NCBI GenBank assembly: GCA_900239685.1
Contig: OENT01000248.1
Span: 87,804 to 151,803 of the forward strand
Source of the DNA: Rotaria macrura
Lineage: Eukaryota > Rotifera > Eurotatoria > Philodinida > Philodinidae
Direction: 5' to 3'
DNA length: 64,000 bases
Shown here: positions 1-12,800 of the stretch, in pieces
How the letters are laid out: every line of letters begins with the position of its first letter
How positions within the stretch are numbered: position 1 is the stretch's first letter
Notes under the pieces: generated by a model
The model's database searches: none
What the model was told of the DNA's origin: nothing
Seen by the model: only the letters and a program-made list of their open reading frames with translations
Position numbers and translations under genes: made by a program

Positions 1-1
1 T

Positions 2-616
2 TCTCTTCAATATGATATATTTAATAAGAAATTATTTGCACATGCCGAAACCGATACCGAGAATCAAACACAAATTGTGGAAGTTGATACCAGCAATGGA
101 AATTTTAAACAAATTTTAGGACGAATAACTGGAGCTAAACCAACTGACATTGCAAGTTATTGTCCTATATGCAGAAAATATTTTTTTGTCATGCTCGAAA
201 ATAATAATTTTATATATCTTGCAGTTAATACTACGGATGATGGTGGCATTAGTTGGAGAGTACCAATCAACTTTTCTCCTCTTAATATTAGATTTAACTA
301 CAAAACATTTATTATGTATTCGGCTTATATAAATCAAACAGACAAAAGTATTTCACAAATTGGAGTACTCGATAGAACAACAGGAAGTATTAGCAAAGTT
401 GTTGGAACTATATCTAATCAAACAAATTTATTTATTACTCGAGTTTCAACATTCGATATAGCCAATAGTTTGTATTACATATCTGATATTATGAGCACAC
501 CTTATTCTAGTGGAATATCTTCTCTTAATGTGAATACGTCAGAAACAACGAGAATTTCCTTACCAGACACCAACTACGATTTCTATGCATGGTTCATCAA
601 GCAATTCGTTCATTGA
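2..616 (+). CDS. 3' end of an unrecognised beta-rich protein (5' partial)
   Basis: An open frame enters from the left edge and runs in one frame from base 2 to a TGA at 614-616, about 204 residues. The first ATG (77) is not the real start, because the frame is open upstream of it. The residues alternate in short beta-strand-like stretches rich in N, S, T and I, with recurring phrases such as VDTSNGN, LDRTTGSISKVVG and LNVNTSETTRI. That spacing resembles blades of a beta-propeller or a secreted repeat protein. I see no catalytic motif and no membrane segment. The product ends in a hydrophilic tail closing with WFIKQFVH. I do not recognise the family; the coding call rests on frame length and composition. 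Confidence 0.7.
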   Translation, partial: SLQYDIFNKKLFAHAETDTENQTQIVEVDTSNGNFKQILGRITGAKPTDIASYCPICRKYFFVMLENNNFIYLAVNTTDDGGISWRVPINFSPLNIRFNYKTFIMYSAYINQTDKSISQIGVLDRTTGSISKVVGTISNQTNLFITRVSTFDIANSLYYISDIMSTPYSSGISSLNVNTSETTRISLPDTNYDFYAWFIKQFVH

Positions 617-896
617 AATAAACTTCATTTGATTTTTTTTTAGAAATTTTTCGTATCCAAACTTAGCTTGATTCTTTTTTCAATAATTACTATGAGACTA
701 TAGTCTCATTTCAGACTTTTTTTAATAAAAGAAAAATCATCTGAAATAAATGAACGTTGAAAAATAGTTCAAAACTTGAGTTAATAGAACAGCATCACCT
801 AATGCATGTACACTGAATAACAATAAGAAAGCGGATGCTATAAATGATTATGTGGGTATGGCACGACTCTTCGATTAACAAATTCATACTCACATC

Positions 897-1839
897 CAGA
901 GATGGGCGAGGCAAGCTTTTTTTACTCAACTCAAGTCAATTCATTTTCAAACGATAGCTCAGTCAAGTCAAGTCGGGATCCTATGAGATTAGTTTAAAAT
1001 TTTATCAGTTATCCTATATAATTTTATTTAACTAAAACATTTACATTAGCTCCATATTACATTTTAACATCGTTAACATTTGAAATGTCTTTCTTGACAC
1101 TCGTGATCTATTTTAATGTAATCAAAAGCCACTTTGAGAGAAACTTCTCTTAGCAAGCGATGACGTGGCTGGCACTGTAAATATTTTCTTTGCCAATTGG
1201 TTCATACATGCTGTGTATCTAATCGATTGATCAATTCGAATAAATCTGTTCGAATCACTACTACCATCATTGAAACATATATTAATTTCATCTTTAATAC
1301 ATAAATATTCATCGGTTTTTGTTTTTCATTGCTAGTACGTTCTATACTTGAAAAAAAGACTTTCTTTATGGAATTATCCTTGATGTTATTGTTTTTATTG
1401 ATAGATAATCATCGGCTTGTGAAGTTATTTCACTCATATTTATTTTTAAATAATGAGGTAATAAATTTATTTGTTGAATACTTTAATTCAATACAATGTA
1501 TGATGTATAACTCATCTTAGACTATCATCGCCGATTAAATATAACTGTTCATACCGTTTTGAAATATTTATTCTTATCACATCGGTACTATTCATATTTT
1601 TTATCGTGAGAAATGAGCAATTTTCTACAGTTTTGATAGTAAAAGCCGAGTAGAATTTCCCCACAATTTTCATGTTAAGTCGAGTCAAAAACATCGAGGC
1701 AAGTCAAGTCATGCCCAGCCATAAGTCATCGACAAAAGCCCTATGCCGAGTCAAAGTCACTTCTTTCAACCATTGAAAGTTGTTCAAGTCAAGTCAACAG
1801 CTGAGTCAAAAATGACTTGGGTTCACTTGGCCATCTCTG
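897..1839. mobile_element. Non-autonomous hAT-type element with 8-bp TSD
   Basis: The left end starts CAGAGATGGGC and the right end, read on the other strand, starts CAGAGATGGCC. This fits the hAT terminal pattern (YARNG, often CAGAGATGG). The element is bracketed by the 8-bp near-duplicate CTCACATC (889-896) and CTCACACC (1840-1847), the duplication length expected of hAT transposases. Subterminal copies of AAGTCAAGTC occur near both ends (about 962, 1700, 1787), as is usual for transposase-binding sites. No transposase frame is present in the 943 bp, so it would depend on a helper. The terminal match fades after about 11 bp, so the copy is moderately old. Confidence 0.82.
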
Positions 1840-1847
1840 CTCACACC

Positions 1848-2469
1848 CACACTCACACCTAAATTCTTGTTAGCTTCAATGAAACGAAACATAACAACTT
1901 ATATATAATTTTGGAAAATTTTTTCCAACATTTAAGAGGTTCAGGTATTCAGACGGTGCTTATTTCTTTTTAGTGAAACAGATATGAGAAGGCTTTTGTA
2001 TTTTGAATTTCTCTGTAACTTAGTTTTTTGTATTTCCAGTTGTGCATAACTTCAACATCGGTTTAAGATTTAATCTAAATGATCACGCACGGGTAATGCC
2101 AAATTCTGTCTTCAATCGTCATTGTCATTTGTGTCTCTATTTAGTTCTAGTGTGCAAGATTGGATTTATTTAATTCAAAAACAAATAAATGGAAAGAGGT
2201 TTCTGATCATCGAGAATATGCATCTGAATCTGTCATGACTCATCGCATATTCAAAAGAAAACAATCATTTTTGTATGCTGAGAACTGTTTCATCTTAGGA
2301 AAGGCAGCATTTTTATTTTGAAATAAAGCTTGAAAGAACAATAAAAAGATAATTGTCATCGTATGATCTAGGTAATTTTCTGTATACTTGGCGCAATAAT
2401 TCACTATATACTTAATAGCGTAATCAGCTGGTTTACCTTATCGCGAGTATCTTCTTTCCAAACAATTTT
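1848..2469. other. Non-coding spacer
   Basis: AT-rich sequence with no long frame and no clear repeat. I see nothing I can name in it. Confidence 0.5.
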
Positions 2470-2790
2470 TCAACCATTCACAATTAGTGCCATGGGGACT
2501 GTAACATTATTATGATGGAAGTATGGAGTGTGATGCAATTGTAGTCTTTCAATTATTAACACCACAAGAAAAATTGCAACAATCAAAAACATCAGAAGAA
2601 AGACTAGGGCGATCATGAATAAAAATATCAGAAAAAGAAACATCATCATTGGGCCACCCAGGACCACGATAATTAAAACCACAACGGCATTCACTTTTGG
2701 TGTAACAATGGTTATCTGATGTTTACCAAATGGCAGTATTTATTGTTAAAAATAATACTATAGAATCACAGCTACCTTAGCAGTGCTCAT
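2470..2790 (-). CDS. Possible two-exon gene for a small, highly hydrophobic peptide
   Basis: Exon 1 is 2790-2776 (ATG plus four codons, MSTAK). A 60-bp GT..AG intron (2775-2716) joins it in frame to exon 2 (2715-2470), giving 86 residues. Residues 14-60 are an almost unbroken hydrophobic run (V, L, I, F, M; for example VVVLIIVVLGG and FLFLIFLFMIALVF), long enough for two membrane helices or a hairpin. The tail is polar with several His and Asn. I do not recognise a family. Support is the in-frame start, the small intron of the size seen elsewhere here, and the uninterrupted membrane segment. A chance frame in AT-rich DNA remains possible. Confidence 0.4.
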
Positions 2791-5700
2791 CTTTCGTTGT
2801 TTGCGAGAGTGAGATAGTTTCGAGTAATATCGATGAAGTGTGACTTTTCATGATAGTCTACCTACTCAAATAACGTTCGGCAAGAGAAGGACGAAAAAAA
2901 AATAATCCAATACATTCCATTTAGTCGTATTAGATTTGAAACTGTAATTGTTTGCGTACATATATATATCGACAGTATTGAATTGACATCTTTGATTTGA
3001 ATTTATTGTGAAACAGATCGAGCTATCTCTTAAAATCAAAAGACAAACCAATTTCTTAATCTTAACTCTTGCTTCTCACCTATCGATTAGATCGAAAACT
3101 CAATAAAATGATATATAGAAATGTGTTTGAATGAAAGAAATGCAAAGTTCAATTTCGCCGACGCGTTTAGCGTTATTTTTTTATAGAATAAAATACTCAC
3201 CAGGACTCTGTATTACACAAAGAAGCACAAGCAAAGGAAGTGTGAAATCAGAAAATTTTTCTAAATATTAAGCAAGAACAACAAACAATAAAAACAAAAA
3301 CAAAAACAAAATCGGGGCATAGTTTTTATTTTTTAATAGAAAACAATTGAAGTCTAGAAACTGTTTTTAGAGTAACTGACGAGATGTTAGTGCTTTGATT
3401 ACATGCTCTAGTAGGTATGCGTTTTAAGCTATCTACCAGTATTATAAATAGATGAATCAATAAATAGATTTAGCATTATATCTGCTTTTTTCACTTATTA
3501 CAAAGAGGTTCCACGAGCAGACCGTTTATCGCTCTAGTGTGACGAACACTCTATATAATTTATTTCAGCGTTATTTTATGCTCACTCAAAAAGCCGAGGC
3601 TTAAAACTACTAACCTCAAACTTCTAGCTTCTGATATCTTTCCTTCGCAAAGTTAGTAAAAGACAACTTTCAGCATCCTCGCAGTTTTTCAATGTAAAAA
3701 ATAGCAAAACTGACACGATCAAACAATCCTACCTCATGCCTCAGCAGACTATTCGGATCTCTAGAATAATATTGTGAAAGATAGACCATAGTTAGGTGAA
3801 AAATACTAGATATTAATAACAGTATGGGATAACATGCTTTTATTGAGGTTACAAGCGTCAAAACGAATGACGATTGGTATAATTTAAAAGAAGCTGAATT
3901 TCCGTTATGTTATGTAATTTTTAAAGCCAGAAAAATTTGTAAGAAATTTTTTAAAAATGAATACGATACTTGATCCGAAAATTAACTCACATTATCGACG
4001 TGGTAGTGAAAATCATGAAAATAAACGACATGCAACCGATGCCAGGCATTATTGATTCACAAAAATTTTAATAACGCACTTGAATCAGTGGGAGAATGTT
4101 CATTTATTCGATAAAACAACGACAAGCTTCACATGATGATTATTAGCCGCGACTTATAGATCAATTACTACTAAATCAATTTTTTGCAGAAGAATTCGGA
4201 CCACTGACTCCGCATCGCGTTTCACATATAACTGCTAGAGGCATGGGATTAACAGCGTCTTCTCATGAAAATATTTATTGTCGAAACTACATTTGCGAAA
4301 GTCTTACACTATCTTAAAATATTCTAGTGATTAGGATACTGATGACAATAGTCTGAACTTTAGAGAAATCGTTAGTTAAATTGATGTGAATGATTATCGA
4401 TTGTAGTTATTCATCTGAGAAAGGTAATAGTAGAGATGTCAGTGTAGCTTCATGTTACTTCTTAACTCCTATCCACCTTTGAAGTCATAAGAAGTTTGAT
4501 GATAATTTGTGAAGTCTTTATTCATCTTTGGAGTCTCTAAGAGTCTTAATTTCTCCAGTCTTATGAAATCTATTGTTTCTCATTTTGCTTCCGCCTCTCA
4601 GAAGTAGCGTCAGTATTAACTGTAAAAGACAAATGATACAAATGGTTCATCAACGATAATCTCGTCTGGACAATTTTATTACATATGACGGAATACTTTG
4701 CGACAATGTGAGAGCCATATATTTACACAAAAGTTTGTGAAATTTTGAAAATCGAAAGAAAAATTTCTGTAGAACATTACTGATCCTAAATCCTGTACGA
4801 ACCCTAAACTGTTGATCCGATGATTTCTCTCAATAATTAGCGAATGAAAAGTCTTTAGTAGATGTATTTGCTGAGAAAACAGCTCTAAACGGAGTTTATT
4901 CTTATCTAAATTATATCTAGAAGTCGAAAAAAGTCAATGGATTTAGCTACCCATCACAATGCAGAGCTTATTGGACTCGTTGGGTCGTGTGGTCCACTGA
5001 AATATACTTCTGAAAAGAATAGAGAAATTCAATTTGACTTTTCACTTTGTAATACGGTAAGACACTTTGCGTAAACCAACATCAGAAGTGGAATCAGAAA
5101 ATATCCCATTAAAAGTTTGCTAGTTAGCAATAAAATAATTTCAATCATTAGTTTGCTACGATTTTTCTAACTATAGGAAGCTTGGGTTTTTAGATCATAT
5201 AAATGGACGTCACCCTTGTGTAATGGATTTTCTGAAGATAGTAGGACACCAATCCATTGCGAATATCGAGTTGATCCGTCAGGACTTAAACCCGTGCACA
5301 TTTGTCTCAAAAAATACTGACTGCATTATTATTCGGAAACTTCATCGGATCATGGAAATCGACTAAGTGTTTATCTGTCGCTTATTCAGCTAGAGATAGA
5401 ATGGCGTCAAGGAAATACTAGTAAGTAACTTAGTCTTATACAGTAAGAACATAACTGCGAACATTAATATCAAGAGTATTTGGATCGTTAAGCATGTGAT
5501 ACTTCTGGAACTGGCAGCTGCTATTTCCATACTATGCTAGTACAAAACAGGTAGCCCATGAGATAAGAAACGAAGTTATTAATCTACCTTCATAACGTGC
5601 AAACAGTATCAAGCTTTGAGTTTACCAAAAAGTTTTCTATATGATGTAAAAACTAATAGCGAGTGATGGGAAATGATCAATACATTTGATGTATTATCGA

Positions 5701-6319
5701 CGAATAACATTATGCTGTAAATAGTTTTGCTTCTGAAACTTCGATAAGTTCTTTCGACTACATTATAAAGATATTTATTCTTGGAGAAATCCATATCTAT
5801 TAGGAAATATTAGTCGAAATGCCCTATTGGAAGGCACTAGTTCAATAACTTGGGAAAACAAAACGTGGAGCAGGAGCATTCGAATAAACTTTTAATCGCT
5901 TAGCTTTAGGATGTTCTCAAAGATGAACATGTAGTACATGCCACCTTGCTTTCTGCTTAGAATATACAACAAGAGAAAACTCACGTAAGATCAATATTCG
6001 ACTCTTTAAAGTTTGATGTTTGGTCATTTCCAGCTGCCAATTAATTTCAATAGAAACTATTTCGTTATAGTTTCTATCAACATTAGAAATTCTTGTAATT
6101 TGATAAACCGCCAGGACATTAATCATTCTTTCTTCTTTGGTGCGCACACTGTGAAAGGACCTTTTTATTTTATTTAAAATGACTTATTTTCCATATGTGT
6201 AAATGATGTTCTTTAAAAAATCAGTTTAAAAATATTAATTCAAAGCAGTCATATTGGCTGTGCATAAGCATCAGTTATAAAGCCAGAGTTGTTCAGGCAC
6301 CTACATCAAGTATTCCGGA
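2791..6319. other. Long non-coding stretch
   Basis: No convincing exon or RNA gene. A short A-rich run with repeated AAAAAC lies near 3285-3310. Open frames here are short and overlap on both strands without coding-like composition. TAGAGATG near 4433 looks like a hAT terminus, but I could not find a partner end. Confidence 0.45.
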
Positions 6320-6380
6320 GATTCCCATTGAGTTCCTAGATTCTCATGGGATTCCCATGGAATTAGGAACCCCGGGAATC
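6320..6380. repeat. Short imperfect inverted repeat
   Basis: GATTCCCATTGAGTTCCTA at the left pairs imperfectly with the reverse complement of the right end (GATTCCCGGGGTTCCTA), around a centre containing two ATTCCCATGG-like words. It could fold into a stem of about 20 bp. No target-site duplication was found, so its nature is unknown. Confidence 0.45.
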
Positions 6381-6899
6381 TATAGTGTCTCCTTTGCTCT
6401 CGACATGGGTGTTCATGTATCTGTCACTGCTCGCTTGACTGTACCGTAGATTAAAAAAGCAACCAAGAACAGCGTAGCACCTCCACCAACATTCCGATCC
6501 ACACTCACATCGATAATCACTCACACGCACTTTAATTCTAACGCGAATATTAATCATAAACTCTTTATTCACAATAACCCAATGTAAACTGTGAATGAAA
6601 CTGATAGAAACGAGTATATTCTAAAAAATCTGTATGTTTATATAAGACAAACCCACTTTACACATTCAAACACTTTTCAAAATTCGTCAACATAGTATTT
6701 TCTACGGTTATGTCATTAAAACAGTGTTGCAGCGAAATTATAAAGTGTATTTTACGAGACCTTCTGAACCTGGGCAGCGCGGCCAGCGAGCAACGTACAG
6801 ATATAGAACTTTTCGAATACTTGAATCGCTTCCAAAAAAAACGTGGAACTTTTGATGGCACATTTCTCCTCACGTAACTAGCCAACAAATACCAAAAGG

Positions 6900-9800
6900 T
6901 TCCTTTTCATCTATTTCATTCATCAGAACGTCGACTTAACCAAAATGTACTGAGTAGTTCATCGCATTCCTAACAAACAATTCCGATAAACGCGCGGTTT
7001 ACACACTAAGCTCAATTCAAAGCAAAGCACTCAAGTTGTCTCACCCACCGTGAACATATGTATATGAATGATTCTAAAGAAGTTTTTGTTCATCAATAAT
7101 TCTCAGTTCAAAATAGGCCATCCAAGTTTGTCCAACGAATGACGAACGTATTGTTAATGTTGACTTTCAATCAAGGCTATGTTCATCTACTCTATCCACT
7201 TCATACAGGCTTATGCAAATTGTACACTGAAACACGATTAAATGGCTAATGAGTAGCTATCACGAAGCCACTCTTCAGCAACTCACCTATCATAGAAGCA
7301 ACGGATTCAGGCAGTGCTCCAAACATAGATCACGAACTAAATAAATATTTCTAAACAAACAACTCATCATATACTCGACTAACTTCAACGGAATCCATTC
7401 AAGGAGTACAGTAAAAGATGATCAATTGAATAATGAACACTTGCAATGAACGCACGGTTCGCCTATTCTACTCAACTCAAAACAACGCATTCAAGCTATG
7501 CTGTGAACTAGAATCACATCGTTAATCAGTAATTCGTAAGAAAGGGCCGTTCATCTACTCTCCCAACTACCAAAGAATGCATTGAGCTACTACAGCAAAG
7601 ACTGATCCCCTGACTAATGAAGAATTGTAATAAATACACCGATCAGCTACTCTACTAACTCCAAACAAATGCATTCAACTTGGGTTCAAAAGAATAATCA
7701 CATTGTTAATCAATGAATCTAACGAAGGAACTGTTCGTCTACCACTCATATTTCCAAGGAATTCATAAAAAATGTGTTGCAAAAAATGATGACAGAGTTA
7801 ACAATGAATGCAAATTAAGGCAATATTCAAGGACTTTCAACACTTAAAAGCAGTCTATTTAAGTTCTATTGCAAAACGTGATCCCATGACTGCTGAAGAA
7901 TTCTAACCAAGGTACTTTTCACACACTCTGTTAACTTGAAAGAGATGCATCCGTGTCTTCATGTAAAGGATTATTATATGGGCAACGAAGAATTCTAATC
8001 AAGTCACTGTTCAACTGCCTTGATCACGTGAAAGAAATCCACTTATATTGTAATGCGCAAAATGATCACATAGCTCATGACCTTTTCTAACCAAAGCAAT
8101 GCTCATTAATCTTTCTTACTTCAAGGTGAGGTATTTGATTTTTATTAAAAACGATGATCACATCTATAATCAATAATTCTAACGAAAGCACTGTTCCATT
8201 ACTGAGCTCACTTCTCAGCGATGTATTCAAGCTGTATTAAATACGACAATCACAAGGGTAATAAAGAATTCTAATAAAGACACTGTTCACCTCCTTAGCT
8301 CACCCAAGACCAAGTCGTTCAAGTTGTGCTCCGAAAAATTATCAAATCCCTATGAATAAATCTCAATAAGGTATTGTTTACCTACTCTACCGCTTTAAAG
8401 CAGCCGAGCAAGGTTGCGTTGAGGATCATGATCACAAGTCTATCGATACATTCTTATGATAGCACTGTTCGCCTGCTCTTGTCACTTCGAAGGAATGCAT
8501 TCCAGTAGTGTCGAGAAGGATGATTCAATGGTTAATAAAAGATTCTGAGCAAGACTCAGTTCAACTTTACTTAACCCACCTAAAAAAATGCAACTCACCT
8601 GCGTTAAGAAGTACAATCACGTACTTAGCGAAGATTTCAAATTAAGCCACTATTCTCCTACTGTATTTACATCGACCGTAGGCATTACACTTGTGTTCAT
8701 AAAGATCATTACATGACTAATGCAAATTTCTAAAGAAGGCTCCTTTCACCTACTCTGCTTATGCGAAAGGAATTCATCAAAATTGTGATGCGAGGGCTGA
8801 ACACACATCTAATGAAGAACTGCAATTAACAAACTGTTCACCCACTCTGATCACGCTCAAAGCAATGCATTAAAGTGATTATGAAAACGATTATCATATG
8901 ACCGAAGTAGAATTATGATAAAAGCCCGCTTCATATAATCTACTCATTTTGAAAAAATGGGTTCTAACTTTGATGCAAAAAGTAATCACATGCTTGATGA
9001 AGAATTTTAACGAAGACACTATCCACCTTCTATGTTCCCTTATCAGTGATGTAATAAAGTTACGTTGCTAACTATGCTCTCATGGTGATTCAAAGAGTGC
9101 AATAAAGGCACTGTTCATCTATTGTGCTCTCTTCAGAGCAAATCTTTTATTTTTTATTGCGAAGGTCTACCACATTAATATGAATAACTTTGAAGACACT
9201 ACTGTTCACCTTTTGGAACTCATTGATGCAAATGCATCCAGTTTGTCTTTTGAAATATGACCACAGGGTTAATGGCAAATTCTCAAGAAGATACTGTTCA
9301 CGTATCCTACTCACGCCAAAGGAAGCTATTTAAGTTCCATGACGAATGATGAAGCCATGGATACTGAAGATAGTAATCAAATCATTCTTCATCTACTCTG
9401 CTCAGTTCTAAGGAATACATTCAAGTGATCCTGATAAGAACGCTTAAATGAACAATGAATCATTTTAAGGAACCTATTGTTTGTTTACGCTACTCTGTAT
9501 AGTCCAATGCATTCAAAGTGTATTGCGAAGGGGATGGCATAGTTTAGGATTTTTTCTGACGATAACACTCATCACCTACTCCACTCACTTAAATAGAATG
9601 CACGAAACATAATTGATACGGATGATCGTATGCATAATAAATAATTCTGAAAAGAGCACCGTTGACTTAGTCCGCTCACTTCAGAGGAATTCTGAAGAGT
9701 TGTGTTATTAAAAGTGATTAAAATGGCTACTGAACCATTCCGAATAAAGCCCGGTTCATGTACTCTACTTATTTGAAAGGCATCCAATGATGTTTTGTTG

Positions 9801-12800
9801 TGTAGGATGATCATATAGCATATGAAGAACGAGAATCAAGGCACTCTTCACCTTCTCTTTTCACTTCAAAGGATATGCATCGAACTCGTGAGGTGAAGTA
9901 TGACCACATGAGTAATGAAGAATTAAAAAAAAAGCAACGTTGATTTACTCATCTCACGTCAAAGCAATGCATTGAAGTTCTCTTGTGAAGAATGATTACA
10001 TAGTTAATGAAGAACTGAAATTACGATGATCTTCACAATCTGTTCTCATTCCAATGAATGCATCAAACTTATAATACGAAATACGATCACATGGGTAATG
10101 GAGAATGCAAAAAAGGGCAGCGTTGATCTACTTTTCTCACGTCAAAGGAACGGATTGAAGTTTTCTTGAGGAGAATGATCACACGGCTAATGAAGAACTG
10201 AAATCAGGACGAGCTTCAAAATCTGTTCTCACTTCGAATGAATGCACAAAACTTGTGGTGGGAACTTTGATTATATGGGTAAGGAATAATGTAAAAAAAG
10301 GCAGTGTTGACTTTTTCTTCTGAATGAAAAAGAATTTATATAACTTTTTTTTATGTAGGATGATCAGAGTGCTAATGAATTATTTTAATCAGGGTATTGT
10401 TAATCTACACTTCTTGCTATATTGCTGTATAAAGCGATTTCTCCGGCAAAGATGATCAGATGGATGATGAAGAATTCTAATCATAACAGTCTTCACTTAC
10501 TGCGTTAAGTTCCATGAAATGCATTTAACTGGTGTTGATACGAATAATGACATGGATCATGAATAATTCGAAAGAAGGTACTGTCCATTAACTCTGCTTG
10601 CTACAATGCAATGTATTCCTATTCTTCTGTAAAGGATGGTAACTTGCCTTAGTAATGTTTATAATGAGAGTACTGTCAACCTACACTGACCACTCAAACT
10701 AAATGGATTCAAACAGTACTATAAAAGATGATCATCTGGCTGATGAAGAGCTTTAATAAAAGCGCTGTTTACGTTCTCTTATCAGTGCAAAAGAACACAT
10801 TGATGCTGTATTGCGAACGATGGCCACACGACTAATGAATATTTCTGAGCAAGCCAGTGTTCTGCTATTCTGTTAGCTCGAAATTAATGTATTCAAGTTG
10901 TCTCACGTACGATCATCTGATGATTCATGAATAGTTCTAACGAATATAGTGTTCAAACACTGCGTTTATCGAAAAAGAATGTAATTAAATCGAGCTACTG
11001 GGGATGATCAAAGTGTTAATACATAATTGTAATCAAGAGATTGCTCATCTACTCCGGTCAATTTAATGAAATGTACTCAGATTTTGCTGAAACGGATGAT
11101 GACATGGTTAATCAAGAGTTCTGACCAAAGTAGTGTCCACCTAGCGTTCTCAGTTCCAAGGAATGCAATCGAGCTTTGTTGATAAGGATGATCACATAAA
11201 TAAGTATTAATTTTTAAAATGGTAACATTCATGTATACTGCTGAATTTGAGGGAATCCGTTCAAAGCGTGCTTCGAAGGATGATCGTACTATTTGTGGAT
11301 AGTTCTAAGAAAGGGACTGATGATCTACGCTACTCACGTTTGAGCAATTGCTTCGAATCTTGCTGCTAGAGTTTATGATATGGATGATGAATAATTGTGA
11401 TCAATACGCTGTTCAACCGCTCAGCTTACTTCAAAGCGAAGAAGCACAATTGTGTTGCGAAGGATGGTTACATATCAAATTCATAGTTGCTACGAACGCG
11501 ATATTTACCTATTGTATTCACAGCAAAAGAGTGCATTGAAGTTGTGTTGAAAGGGTTGATGACATGGCTAATGAATAATTTGAAACATTGAACTGTTTAC
11601 CATTTCTACTGCTTTAAATTCAATATATTAAGATTGTGTTGTGAATTATGGTCGCATGGCTAATGAAGAGTTGGAATCAAGCTATGGATCCGGTATCCTG
11701 CTCACTTCAAATCAATACATTCCAGTTGTGTTGTGAAGGATGATCACATCGCTTAGGAATAATTGCAATAAAAGGGCGATTCTCGTATTCTAATCCGGTC
11801 AAACTTAATGCATTGAAGCTGTGTCGGGGATGATCTTCAAATGGTTAATGAATGATTCTAAATAAGGAGTTGTCTATGTATGTTGCTCCCTTGAATTTGA
11901 CGCACTGAAGTTGTGCTATGAACGATGTTAGGATGAAGAATGAAGAATTCTCAAGAATGGACTGTGCATCTACCCAGTTCACTTCAAATTAACGCGCTCC
12001 AGCTGTAGCACCGACGTTGATCACATGACTAATTAGTAATTGTAACTAAGGCAATCTTCCTCTACTCTGCGAGCTTCAAGCAAATGCGTAACAGTTTGCG
12101 TTACGAAGAATGATCGTCGGGCTAATTATCAGCTGTAATTAAGCTCCTCTCTACTCCATTGCTCACTTCGAATTATTACATTTAAGGTTTGTTGCGAATG
12201 ATGGTCACGTGGCTAATGGGTATTACTGACAAAGGCATTGCTTACCTACTCTTCACCCTGTATTGCAGTGCATTGGAGTTTTCTTGAGAATGTCGGTTGC
12301 ATGAATAATGAAGAACTCTGAGGAAGACGCTTTTCACTTGCTCTTCTGACTCCAAAGGAAGGCGTTGAATTGTCTTGAGAATGATGATTGGTAGGCTAAT
12401 GAAGAATTCTCAAGAACGACCGTACAATCATCGAGATCACTTCAAAGGAATATATTTAAGTTGTTTTGCAAAGATTAATTGCACGACTAACGATGAATTC
12501 TGCTCAAGATGTCTTCATCTGTTCTTCTGACTTCAAAGAAAGGCGTTGAATTTGTCTTGAGAAAGATGATTGGTAGGTTAATGAATAATTTCAAAGAACG
12601 ACTGTACACCTATCCAGATGACTTCAAAAGAATGTATTCAAATTGCCTAGCAAAGTATAATTGCATGACAATTGAAGAATTCTAAGCAAAACGTTTTCCA
12701 TTTGCTCTTCTTACTTCTAAGGAAGGCGTTCGAATTGCCTTGAGAATGATGATTGGTAGGTTAATGAATAATTTCAAAGAAAGACTGTGCACCTATCCAG

